Position numbers and translations under genes: made by a program. This document shows, one piece after another, positions 1-7,741 of a stretch of 64,000 nucleotides of DNA. How positions within the stretch are numbered: the stretch's first letter is position 1; each line of letters opens with the position of its first letter. This DNA comes from Kineosporia sp. NBRC 101731 (lineage in GTDB: Bacteria; Actinomycetota; Actinomycetes; Actinomycetales; Kineosporiaceae), in the NCBI RefSeq assembly GCF_030269305.1, contig NZ_BSTC01000002.1, forward strand, positions 1 to 64,000. The letters run 5' to 3'. The notes under the pieces were generated by a model, which was given only the letters and a program-made list of their open reading frames with translations, searched no databases and was not told the origin of the DNA.

Positions 1-204
1 CTCATGGAACCATCCTGGGCCACCGGCCCAGACACATCGACACTCAACGCAGGACTTCCGGATCTCGCCCCGTCAAGGGAAAGGGTTGTTCTGAGCCGCT
101 GGCCTCAACTCACCCTGACAGACGGGGAAGTGCATCTTCAGTCACGTCAGCTCGGACCTTTAACACCGCAGTACTGGGAAGATCCCTAAGCTAGAACCTA
201 GGTG
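1..204. other. Window edge without a supported gene
   Basis: These first bases carry only a short open frame with no ribosome binding site or recognisable protein. They lie beyond the 3' end of the minus-strand polymerase gene. I see no clear terminator hairpin or RNA gene. Confidence 0.4.
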
Positions 205-1749
205 CTACCGGCTCACGCCTGTGAGTGCTGCGTCAGAACTTTCTTTGGCCTCACCATCGACTGCCGGATCGCCTTTTGACATCAGCTTCCGGTCCGCGAG
301 CCACCAGGCTACTAGTGCCATACCTGCCACTCTTCCCATAGATTGCAGGAGAGGGCCGCGAAGCAGGATGAACGAAAACCCTGCAAACATTGGCAATGAC
401 ACCGCAATAACGGTCACGCGCCCGCTTGCTCGGGCAGCCATAAACATCTCGTCTGCCCGGCGTGCCAGCCAACCAACCGCAGCACCGATGATGATTACGC
501 CGGGCATCCCGAAGTCGATCCACGCTTCAACCCAAGCGGGAGAGGACAGGTTTGTGGTGCCGACATAGATCTGTTCAGATGCAGCCTGACCTACCATCAC
601 GCCAGTGTCCAAAGGCTTTCCTGGCCAAAGGGTTCGAGGAACAGCGAATAGCACCGCGCCGAGGATCTGCCGACCGTGAGTGTGCCCGTACCGCTCGCCG
701 TACCATATGCCGTTCGCCGTCATCGTCGACTGGTCGTAATCTTTGGTGCTGATCTTCTCGACTACACCGACAACCTGGATTTGACCCTCCTGGCCTCGGA
801 AATAGTCACTGTAGGGAAAGAGCACTAAGGCCGTAATGATACCTGCGGGAATGATGAAGCGCATCGTCCGAGCCTTGAACCAGGGCATAGCAAAAGCAAA
901 TCCTATAAAGATCGTGAGCGCCCAGAACCTGGAACTGCTGATTGGGTTGTTCACAATCACGTTCAACGCAAGCAGCCAGAGTTTGAGTAGCTTCATCCCT
1001 GCGCTGCGCTTTTCGGGCTTTTTGTAAGTGATCACGATCCAGGTCACCAAGCAGATGAAGACCGGGACGGTCGCGCCCATACTAAAGAAAGCCGATGTCA
1101 CCTGGGATCCACCGCCTCGGATCCCGGAATCGTTCATTGCTATAGCCAGGTCAGCGCGTGACTGAAAGAAAGATGCAGGTCCAAGCTTCGCAATATAGGC
1201 CAGCGTAATGATACTGGCAATGATAGTCAGAGATTTGAGTCGCGAAAGCGAAATTGGCTTCGCTTGTGTGACATCGAAGACGCGACGTTCGCGTGACCGC
1301 AAGTGCTGCCCAACCTCGAACGCGATGGCCCAGGCCAAGATCATGAGCTGCGCTTCGGGCAGAAATTCGATGTTAATCGTCACCGGCCACAAACTCGCGT
1401 GAGCCTGAGCGAGTGGAACAACCGCTCCAGAGATGTAAATCATCATCCAGCTGACGATGCTAACGATGCGCAGGTCACCGGTGTAGATGATGGTGGCTAG
1501 CCGGGAGACGGCGACGACCAGGATGATGAGTGTGATGGGGACTAGGCTTGGCGGTGCTCCAGGAGGGGAGCCTTCCAAAACCAGAAAACTGACTGGGATG
1601 CCCACGCCTGCCATGAACAACAGGCTCGCAATGCCAGGAGCGGTCGATTTTGGAGGTAGTACGAGACGGACGTCCTCCCGCTCAGTTAGTGAGTGCAGAT
1701 CTCGTCCGCTTGCCCTGGTCAATGCAGTTGCACGCCCCTCCACTATCAC
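205..1749 (-). CDS. Wzy-like O-antigen/oligosaccharide repeat unit polymerase family membrane protein
   Basis: A polytopic membrane protein with about ten hydrophobic segments, a periplasmic-loop-like stretch in the second half (around FPYSDYFRGQEGQ and ERYGHTHGRQILGA) and a charged C-terminal tail. This layout is typical of Wzy-type polymerases, which join lipid-linked oligosaccharide repeat units at the outer face of the membrane. The LPRTLWPGKP-like stretch (here VPRTLWPGKPLDTG) is common in this family. The start is unresolved: the open frame runs back to 1902, but the first membrane segment begins near 1640. GTG codons at 1749 or 1743 are plausible, and no strong ribosome binding site decides it. 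Base composition is less GC-rich than most of the window. No glycosyltransferase neighbours are visible, so the substrate is unknown. Confidence 0.6.
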   Translation of the reverse strand: MIVEGRATALTRASGRDLHSLTEREDVRLVLPPKSTAPGIASLLFMAGVGIPVSFLVLEGSPPGAPPSLVPITLIILVVAVSRLATIIYTGDLRIVSIVSWMMIYISGAVVPLAQAHASLWPVTINIEFLPEAQLMILAWAIAFEVGQHLRSRERRVFDVTQAKPISLSRLKSLTIIASIITLAYIAKLGPASFFQSRADLAIAMNDSGIRGGGSQVTSAFFSMGATVPVFICLVTWIVITYKKPEKRSAGMKLLKLWLLALNVIVNNPISSSRFWALTIFIGFAFAMPWFKARTMRFIIPAGIITALVLFPYSDYFRGQEGQIQVVGVVEKISTKDYDQSTMTANGIWYGERYGHTHGRQILGAVLFAVPRTLWPGKPLDTGVMVGQAASEQIYVGTTNLSSPAWVEAWIDFGMPGVIIIGAAVGWLARRADEMFMAARASGRVTVIAVSLPMFAGFSFILLRGPLLQSMGRVAGMALVAWWLADRKLMSKGDPAVDGEAKESSDAALTGVSR

Positions 1750-1930
1750 CGGCCGTCTGACCGCAACTACCCAGAGTGCCGGATTTCGACTCGCCCATGA
1801 CCCGCAAGCCCGAGGTTGGGACGTTCGACCGAGCGGAGAGTCGGGTCTTCGGTGGGGCCTGACAAGGCGGCTTGACCCAGCTGCATATCGGAGGCAGAAC
1901 ATGCCGCGCGAGCAGAACCAGATCGTGGTG

Positions 1931-2763
1931 CCTCAACGATGTCCGTCCCAGTAAGGCGGAGCCATCCCGGCCGTGACGCCATCCAGGATTCGGTCGATCT
2001 GGCCTCAACGAAGTCCGTCCCCGTAGGGCGGGAGCCAGCCCTCGTATTGCCGCCGAGTAGACCATCGGGCTCGGCGCCTCAACGAAGTCCGTCCCCGTAG
2101 GGCGGAGCCAGTCGCACGGGTTAGCGTCCTTAACATCTTCACACCTTTCCCTCAACGAAGTCCGTCCCCCGTAGGGCGGAGCCAGTGCCGCGCGCTGGTC
2201 ACAGGTGCCCGGCTCGAGATCGCCTCAACGAAGTCCGTCCCCGTAGGGCGGAGCCAGCGGGCACCACGCTCGAGGCCGGCGCGATCGTCGTGCAGCCTCA
2301 ACGAAGTCCGTCCCCGTAGGGCGGAGCCAGCGCGGCGGCGACGGCCACCGAGATCAAGCAACGCGAGCCTCAACGAAGTCCGTCCCCGTAGGGCGGAGCC
2401 AGCAAGACCGTGACGCAGCCCGTGGTCACCAGGAACGCGCCTCAACGAAGTCCGTCCCCGTAGGGCGGAGCCAGGTCTGGTCGCTGCGTTGACCAGGGCC
2501 CCCAGCAGCGCCTCAACGAAGTCCGTCCCCGTAGGGCGGAGCCAGGCGTATCGAGCTTCCTCCACATCGCCGTCTCACCGTGGCCTCAACGAAGTCCGTC
2601 CCCGTAGGGCGGAGCCAGCAGGCGCGTGGTGACCCAGGCACTTTCGGATTCCGGGCCTCAACGAAGTCCGTCCCCGTAGGGCGGAGCCAGGACCGAGTTC
2701 GTTCTCCGTGGGCGGTATCTCAATCCAGCCTCAACGAAGTCCGTCCCCGTAGGGCGGAGCCAG
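1931..2763 (-). CRISPR. CRISPR array 1: 12 repeats (first degenerate), 11 spacers
   Basis: A 35-nt repeat beginning CCTCAACGAAGTCCGTCCCC and ending GTAGGGCGGAGCCAG on the plus strand starts at 1931 (degenerate), 2003, 2077, 2150, 2223, 2296, 2368, 2440, 2511, 2584, 2656 and 2729. Spacers are 36-38 nt and all differ. The repeat at 1931 has several changes, and those at 2003 and 2150 carry a one-base insertion, so decay is at the left end. The right end joins a leader shared with array 2. The array is therefore read on the minus strand. On that strand the repeat ends CGTTGAGG, like the ATTGAAA-type 3' ends of many type I repeats, which become the crRNA 5' handle. The repeat holds a short CCG-CCC/GGG-CGG hairpin. 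Confidence 0.97.
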
Positions 2764-2972
2764 GGCTCGACCATTTTCACCCCGCTGACCTGCAGCGTCA
2801 TCTCCATCTGCGAGCGCTCCTTTAATGTGGCTCAGCCTGAAGCTGTGTGTCCAGCTCGTCCATCGCAAAAAGGCCTCCTGACCTGGGCGCGAGCGCTCCA
2901 GCGTGAGGGCTTCGCCACCGGAGCGCTCGCGGGCACGGCGAACTGGTGCGGGCATCCGCTCGTCCATCTCCA
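2764..2972 (-). promoter_or_regulatory. Leader of CRISPR array 1
   Basis: The roughly 210 bases between the last repeat and the csb2 stop codon align over their whole length with the segment to the right of array 2 (10852-11055). Conserved blocks include GGCTCGACC next to the repeat, GCTGACCTGCAGC, three copies of GCGAGCGCTCC or its complement, and a T-run on the minus strand. As the end next to the intact repeats, it should hold the array promoter and the acquisition signals. Confidence 0.8.
2888..2931 (-). terminator. Conserved leader hairpin, possible csb2 terminator
   Basis: Two perfect 12-base arms (2888-2899 and 2920-2931, CGCGAGCGCTCC and complement) flank a 20-base loop. On the minus strand a run of five T follows about 15 bases later. 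The same hairpin occurs at 10976-11019 in the other leader with the outer C:G pair changed to T:A, so pairing is kept. It could end csb2 transcripts or be a protein binding site, since the half-sites are GAGCGCTC palindromes. Confidence 0.6.
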
Positions 2973-4445
2973 TCATCTTGGAAGGGGTCGGAACAACCCC
3001 ATGCCGTAGTGGGAGAGCTGGCCGGCGACGAGCAGGCCTTGCTGGGCGGGTGTGATGTCGTCGGTGAACTCGACTCGCAGGTATTGCGCGTCGACGTGTG
3101 GCCCGCGTTGTCGTCGTTGGGGCAGTCGTTGGTATACGCCCATGACGGCGGGGCGCTCGTTGTCCGGCGTTGTGGTGGAGCGGCTGATGAGTGACACGTC
3201 TTTGATCGAGTCGCCCAGGCCGGGCGCTACGTAGTTCAGGTCGGTGCGCAGGCGTTTCAGGGCGTGGCGTACGGGGTCGTTCTTGCTGTGGCCGGTGGGG
3301 ATGTACGGGGTGCTGCTGATCCAGGTTCGGCTGGTGCCGGTCCATTCCGGGGGGAGGAGTTCGTTGCCTCCTACGGCGGTCACGAGGACCTCGGTGGGGC
3401 GGCGTAGTCGGGCGTTCTGGTGGGAGAAGAGCTTGCGGATGCGGGTCAGGGCTTTCACCTCGTCGTCGGCCAGGCCGCCGGGTGACCAGACGATGATCTG
3501 GGCGATGCGACGGTGGGCGTCGGGGACGGTGAGGATATGGGCGTGCTGGTGGGTGCCCTTCAGCGGCTTGCCCTCCTTGTCCAGGCCAAGAAGATTGCTG
3601 GGATGGTCTTTTTCGCGGACGCCGTCGAGCTTCTTGGCGGCTGCGGCGTGCAGGAGGTCGGTGATCAGGGCGGTGTCCAGGTAGGCGGGCCGGCCTGGTT
3701 CGGCTACGTGGAAGCGCACGACGGTGATGGCCGGGTTGGTGGGGGCCGCGCCTGTCTGGGGCGCGGGGGCACGGGAGGTGTCCGGGGGCGCGTTGCGGTA
3801 GCTGATCTGGCGTGAGTCGGCCGGGTAGAGCAGGCCCTTGGTGCGGTGGTTGATGATTCTCGTGGTCAGGGAGTCGATATTGAGTGGTTGTTCCGGGGCC
3901 AGGAGGTGTTTCTCGTCGGTGTGGGTCAGGTCGGTGTCATGGGCCAGGGTCTCTTCGGGCACCCAGAGCTCTCCTTGCGCCTCGGCCGCTTTGTTCAGCA
4001 CTTCCGCGGTGCAGAGGCTGTCGGCCCGCCCCAGGTAGGGCAACGACTCGCACAGGGTGACCAGCGCCTGGTGATGCTCGGGCTTTAGGTCGACGGGCCA
4101 GGTGATCAGCAGGGGTTCGCGGGGGTCGATCGCGGCGAAGGCGTCGAGGGTGCGGTCGGTCGACTTCTTGTCGCTGCTGGAGGCCCGGTCGGGGTAGTAG
4201 TGCCGGGTGTGGGCGATGAAGTGCTCGGGAACGAGGTACTCCGGCGGATCGGCCAGTTCGGCCAGCAGCTCGTGCACCACCTGCTCGTTCAGCTGGGGCT
4301 GGCGTTCCTTCCACACGGCATAGAGAGCCCGCAGGATTCTCCAGGGGGCCGGGGGCAGTTCGACCTGGCCCTCGTTCACGTGGGCGTTCCAAGGTGTGGC
4401 GTGGTAGCGGCCCAAGGTGAAGCGGACGGCGACGGTGGTGCTCAC
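2973..4445 (-). CDS. csb2: Type I-G (I-U) CRISPR-associated protein Csb2 (Cas5/Cas6-type, GSU0054 family)
   Basis: 490 residues. The N-terminus matches the Csb2 pattern: FTLGRYHATPWNAHVNEG followed by ELPPAPWRILRALYAVWKE. The C-terminus ends with the family's HYGMGLFRP block. In this subtype Csb2 is taken to combine the Cas5 role (holding the crRNA 5' handle) with the Cas6 role (cutting pre-crRNA) in Cascade. It is the last gene of the effector operon. Its GTG start overlaps the csb1 stop (GTGA), so translation is coupled. The gene is followed directly by the array 1 leader. No cas4-cas1 fusion or cas2 lies downstream, where the subtype usually has them. A decayed copy of its 3' end lies at 11050-11091. 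Confidence 0.93.
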   Translation of the reverse strand: MSTTVAVRFTLGRYHATPWNAHVNEGQVELPPAPWRILRALYAVWKERQPQLNEQVVHELLAELADPPEYLVPEHFIAHTRHYYPDRASSSDKKSTDRTLDAFAAIDPREPLLITWPVDLKPEHHQALVTLCESLPYLGRADSLCTAEVLNKAAEAQGELWVPEETLAHDTDLTHTDEKHLLAPEQPLNIDSLTTRIINHRTKGLLYPADSRQISYRNAPPDTSRAPAPQTGAAPTNPAITVVRFHVAEPGRPAYLDTALITDLLHAAAAKKLDGVREKDHPSNLLGLDKEGKPLKGTHQHAHILTVPDAHRRIAQIIVWSPGGLADDEVKALTRIRKLFSHQNARLRRPTEVLVTAVGGNELLPPEWTGTSRTWISSTPYIPTGHSKNDPVRHALKRLRTDLNYVAPGLGDSIKDVSLISRSTTTPDNERPAVMGVYQRLPQRRQRGPHVDAQYLRVEFTDDITPAQQGLLVAGQLSHYGMGLFRPLPR

Positions 4446-5473
4446 TTCTTACCGCTCCAGTGCACGACGATGGGGGCGCCGTCTCCGAGACTCGCTGCTG
4501 CGGCCGGGATGGCCTTGCGCAGTTGTGCGGTCAGCGTGTCCAGCGACGGTAGTTCGTTGTCGCGACGGTCGCGGATCTCGGTGTCGACCAGCTCGAGGTC
4601 GCAGGCGGTGCGCAGGCGCAGGCCGCCGTCCACCAGCGTCCGGATCTCCCACAGAGCCAGAGTCTCCAGCAGGTGAGTGGCTTCGGCCGGCAATCCGTAG
4701 GAACGCAGCAGTTCCACGTCGACCACGAACGAGGCCACGATGCTGGCCGCGGTGTACTCGACGCGGTGGAACGGGATCGAGCCGTATCCCTCGTTCGCGC
4801 CACCCAGCGACGACGCGGTCTCGTCGGAAAGGCTGTGCCGCACGAGGTCCGATTTACGGCCTCCCGAAGCCACCTCGGCCACATCGTGCGCCTCGATCAC
4901 GGCGCCGATGGCCCGGGTGATGCGTGGCTGTGTCGGCCAGTTGGCCCGCCGGCTGACTTTGCCCTTGGAACTGCCGGCGAAGAAAACACCGTGCAGTAGG
5001 GAGAACGGGTCGATCGCCAGCACTGCGGCGGCCACAGCCCGGTAGTCCAGCGGAGTCTCGGCCTTGACGCCGATCTTCTCCAGCAGAACGGCGTCACCGC
5101 TGCGGCCGTCCCAGTCGCTGTCCCGCACATACGCGGAGAAGATGCGGTGGGCTTCCGTACGGCTGCTGGTGAGGTAGTCGGACTCGTCGGTGGCGGGTGC
5201 CCGGCGGATCTCGATGTAGGGCAGGCCATTCAGCAGCTCGACCGGCGCCTGGGCGGCATCGTCCCAGCCGGTTCCTTCGAGCCTGTTGGCCATCGACTGC
5301 ACCGACTCCACGATCAGGCACTGTTGCGTCTTCAGCTCGGCGCCGATCCGGATCGGACGATCGAACGTCGCGGCACCGAGGTCGGGGAAGCCAGTGGGCT
5401 GGAAGGTCGAGCCCAGAACCGGGCGCAGCGCCACATCGAACACGTGACGCTTCACCGTTGAGGTGGTGCTCAT
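4442..5473 (-). CDS. csb1: Type I-G CRISPR-associated protein Csb1 (Cas7, GSU0053 family)
   Basis: 343 residues, the usual length for Csb1, the Cas7-like backbone subunit that polymerises along the crRNA spacer. Family motifs are clear near the N-terminus: STFQPTGFPDLGAATFD and then LIVESVQSMANRLEGTGWD. Later there are SVFF-type core segments such as LLHGVFFAGSS and RITRAIGAVIEAHDV. The ATG start overlaps the csx17 stop (ATGA) and the stop overlaps the csb2 start, so it sits in the middle of a tightly coupled effector operon. No damage is visible. Confidence 0.94.
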   Translation of the reverse strand: MSTTSTVKRHVFDVALRPVLGSTFQPTGFPDLGAATFDRPIRIGAELKTQQCLIVESVQSMANRLEGTGWDDAAQAPVELLNGLPYIEIRRAPATDESDYLTSSRTEAHRIFSAYVRDSDWDGRSGDAVLLEKIGVKAETPLDYRAVAAAVLAIDPFSLLHGVFFAGSSKGKVSRRANWPTQPRITRAIGAVIEAHDVAEVASGGRKSDLVRHSLSDETASSLGGANEGYGSIPFHRVEYTAASIVASFVVDVELLRSYGLPAEATHLLETLALWEIRTLVDGGLRLRTACDLELVDTEIRDRRDNELPSLDTLTAQLRKAIPAAAASLGDGAPIVVHWSGKK

Positions 5474-7740
5474 TCCTGAGAATCCTCTCGTTTGAACGAA
5501 GGCACGATCTGTTGAAGGGCTTCTCGGTAGGCCCCGCTGGTCGCGGGAGCGAACAAAGCAGCGGCCAGACGCACGCCCCCCTTGCCATCAGCTGTGGGCG
5601 CGGCGAAGGCGTCTGTCTCCCGGGGCACACCCGCACCGGAGATCCGCAACCGCCGATGGGCTTCACGGCTCACGTCGTTCACCCGTCCCGCGCACAGGCG
5701 GGCCGGCCAGGTGTGATCCGGTCTCAGCAGCATCTCTTGAGGGCCGAAGGCATAGAACGGCAAGAGCAGTGCCAACGGACGCGGCCACCACCTCTGGTGT
5801 GCCTCTCGCGTGCGGTCACCCGACGCGTCCACCATTCGGGCTGTGTTTTCCCGATCTTCTGAGGTCCAGGCGAAGAGCAGCAGAGCGGTGAGGAGCTGCG
5901 CGAACAGATCGTCATCGAAATTGCCCTGTACGAAACGAATCAGTTCGTGCGGAGAGACCGGGGTACTTCCCTGCCACCGGGTGATCCGGCCCTGAACGGC
6001 CGGCCTGTCACTGTGGACGAGCGGGTCGGGGAGGGGTGTGTGCGCGAGCCGACGATGCACGTGGCCCAGCCTGGTCGGCATGTCCCGCGCTTCGATCAAG
6101 GGTGGACGATTCGACCAGGCCAGCCGCACCCGCGCTCGCGGTCCCTTCCCACTGCCCTGAGTCGGCTGGGTCGGCTCGATTGCCGAGAGGAGACAGCGCA
6201 GCGGCGATATCGCTGCCGACTTCGTCTCGTAGGTGGAGGCATAGGCGAGGGCCATCCGGAACTCTGCGCCGGCGGCCTGTTCGGGAGAGTTCTCGAACAC
6301 TGCTGCGACCCACCCGGTGAGATCGCGCAGAATCAGCGGCCGCACCACTGCACGCACTGCTCCCGAGCGGGAGATCGTGGTGTGCAGCCGGGCAACGGTG
6401 CACAGCACGTCGATGATCGCGCCGGGTTTTCCTCGCGAGAAGGCGAGGATCGACGCGTCCACTGCTCGAAGGCCTCTCTGCACTTCTTGCGGCGCATGCG
6501 TCAGCGAGCGGAGCTGCTGCCGCCATCGGTCGAGGCCCTGCGTGAGCTGAACGCCGGAGCGGTGCTGCACGGGAACGGTGTCGACCACCACGGCGAAGGG
6601 GTTCTGCCCGAAGCGTTCCGCGACCACGACGCGGCGGAATCGGGTGAGGCCCTGGGCCACTCCCCGGCTGGACAGCGCTCGCGCCTGGTCGAGGCCGGTG
6701 CCGGCGGTGCGGCCGTTCCACTGGGAGCGTGCCTCACGGAAGATCTGGGTGATCTCTTCGATGCCGGCGGACTCGTCCCATTCGGGCAGCCACAGTTCGG
6801 CTTTCACGTCTTCCAGCGGAGCCGCGGTGCCGTAGCCGATGTTCGCCGGCCTCACCTGGAACGGCAGTGCGGTGCCGGTGTTGAGGGTGCCCTGCCGTCG
6901 TACGACGCCAGCGGTGAAGAACAGGGCGCCCTCGATGATGAACAGGAACGACCAGGGGTTGAGGAAGCCCTCCTTGTCGAGGTCTTCCCCGCCGCTGGAA
7001 CTCACTCCCCCGGCCCGGCCGGGATCAAATTGGCCGACCGCCTCCCGCAGATACGGCAGCCCTTCGCGGCCGGTCAGCATCTGGAGCAGCCAGCCGGAGA
7101 CCGGGCGCGGCGATCGGCCCTGGATGTCGCCGGCCAGAACGGTCAGGGCCCGGTCGATGTAGTTGGCCTGCAGTTCCTGGCGACCGAAGTTGCCGCCGGT
7201 GCCGAGAATCCGGCTGAACGCGAGCGCTGCTTCGCCGGAGCTGTTCTGGGCCGCTGCGGCAGTAGCGTCGAGCCAGGCGATGCTCTCGTCGGGAAGCAGG
7301 TTGCGGCACAGGGTCATGATCTCTGCCTTGTAGGCCTTGTCCCACAGGTCACCGTTGGCACCGGCCCACCCACGGGCATGACCGGCGCGGACGATGTCGA
7401 ATCCGGTCTGCACCGCGCTCTTGAGCTGAGCCAGGCGGGGGTCGTCGCTGTCGAGCACCTTCTGCAGGCTGCGTTCGGCCTCGGCGCTCTTGCCGTTACG
7501 AGCGAATCCGGAGCCGGAGTTCCACGGCGAGACCAGGGGCAGGGGTTCGTAGACCGCTCCCAACCGTTCGGCGAGCTCTTCTGGTTCTTGCAGGGACTCG
7601 GTGAAGAGGGTGAACCGGCCATCGGGCCAGGCCGCCCGGGCCTGAGGATCGATGAGGCGAACGACGGCGCGCCAGACACCCAGAGCCTGCAGGTAGCCCC
7701 CGAGTGTGTCGCTGCGGCAGCCCTTGAGGATGGTGCTCAC
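5470..7740 (-). CDS. csx17: Type I-G CRISPR-associated protein Csx17 (Cas8 large subunit)
   Basis: 756 residues from a GTG at 7740 preceded by a GGAGGAGA ribosome binding site. The open frame runs further upstream, but that part overlaps cas3 and is a shadow. Family hallmarks are the opening LKGCRSDTLGGYLQALGVWR and the glycine-rich block FSRILGTGGNFGRQE near residue 180, followed by an N-containing segment. Csx17 is the large (Cas8-like) subunit expected to recognise the PAM and recruit Cas3 in this subtype. The start lies 1 base after the cas3 stop and the stop overlaps the csb1 start, so the four genes form one transcription unit. Confidence 0.93.
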   Translation of the reverse strand: MSTILKGCRSDTLGGYLQALGVWRAVVRLIDPQARAAWPDGRFTLFTESLQEPEELAERLGAVYEPLPLVSPWNSGSGFARNGKSAEAERSLQKVLDSDDPRLAQLKSAVQTGFDIVRAGHARGWAGANGDLWDKAYKAEIMTLCRNLLPDESIAWLDATAAAAQNSSGEAALAFSRILGTGGNFGRQELQANYIDRALTVLAGDIQGRSPRPVSGWLLQMLTGREGLPYLREAVGQFDPGRAGGVSSSGGEDLDKEGFLNPWSFLFIIEGALFFTAGVVRRQGTLNTGTALPFQVRPANIGYGTAAPLEDVKAELWLPEWDESAGIEEITQIFREARSQWNGRTAGTGLDQARALSSRGVAQGLTRFRRVVVAERFGQNPFAVVVDTVPVQHRSGVQLTQGLDRWRQQLRSLTHAPQEVQRGLRAVDASILAFSRGKPGAIIDVLCTVARLHTTISRSGAVRAVVRPLILRDLTGWVAAVFENSPEQAAGAEFRMALAYASTYETKSAAISPLRCLLSAIEPTQPTQGSGKGPRARVRLAWSNRPPLIEARDMPTRLGHVHRRLAHTPLPDPLVHSDRPAVQGRITRWQGSTPVSPHELIRFVQGNFDDDLFAQLLTALLLFAWTSEDRENTARMVDASGDRTREAHQRWWPRPLALLLPFYAFGPQEMLLRPDHTWPARLCAGRVNDVSREAHRRLRISGAGVPRETDAFAAPTADGKGGVRLAAALFAPATSGAYREALQQIVPSFKREDSQE

Positions 7741-7741
7741 G

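Noticed and set aside
1853-1930. A possible further, more decayed CRISPR repeat left of 1931
   Set aside because: Only a loose match (CTTCGG...GGCGG...CCAG) with no clear spacing; not better than chance.
2152-2825. Open frames with repeated WLRPTGTDFVEA or ASTKSVPVGRSQ motifs
   Set aside because: They are translations of CRISPR repeats and spacers in arrays 1 and 2, not genes.
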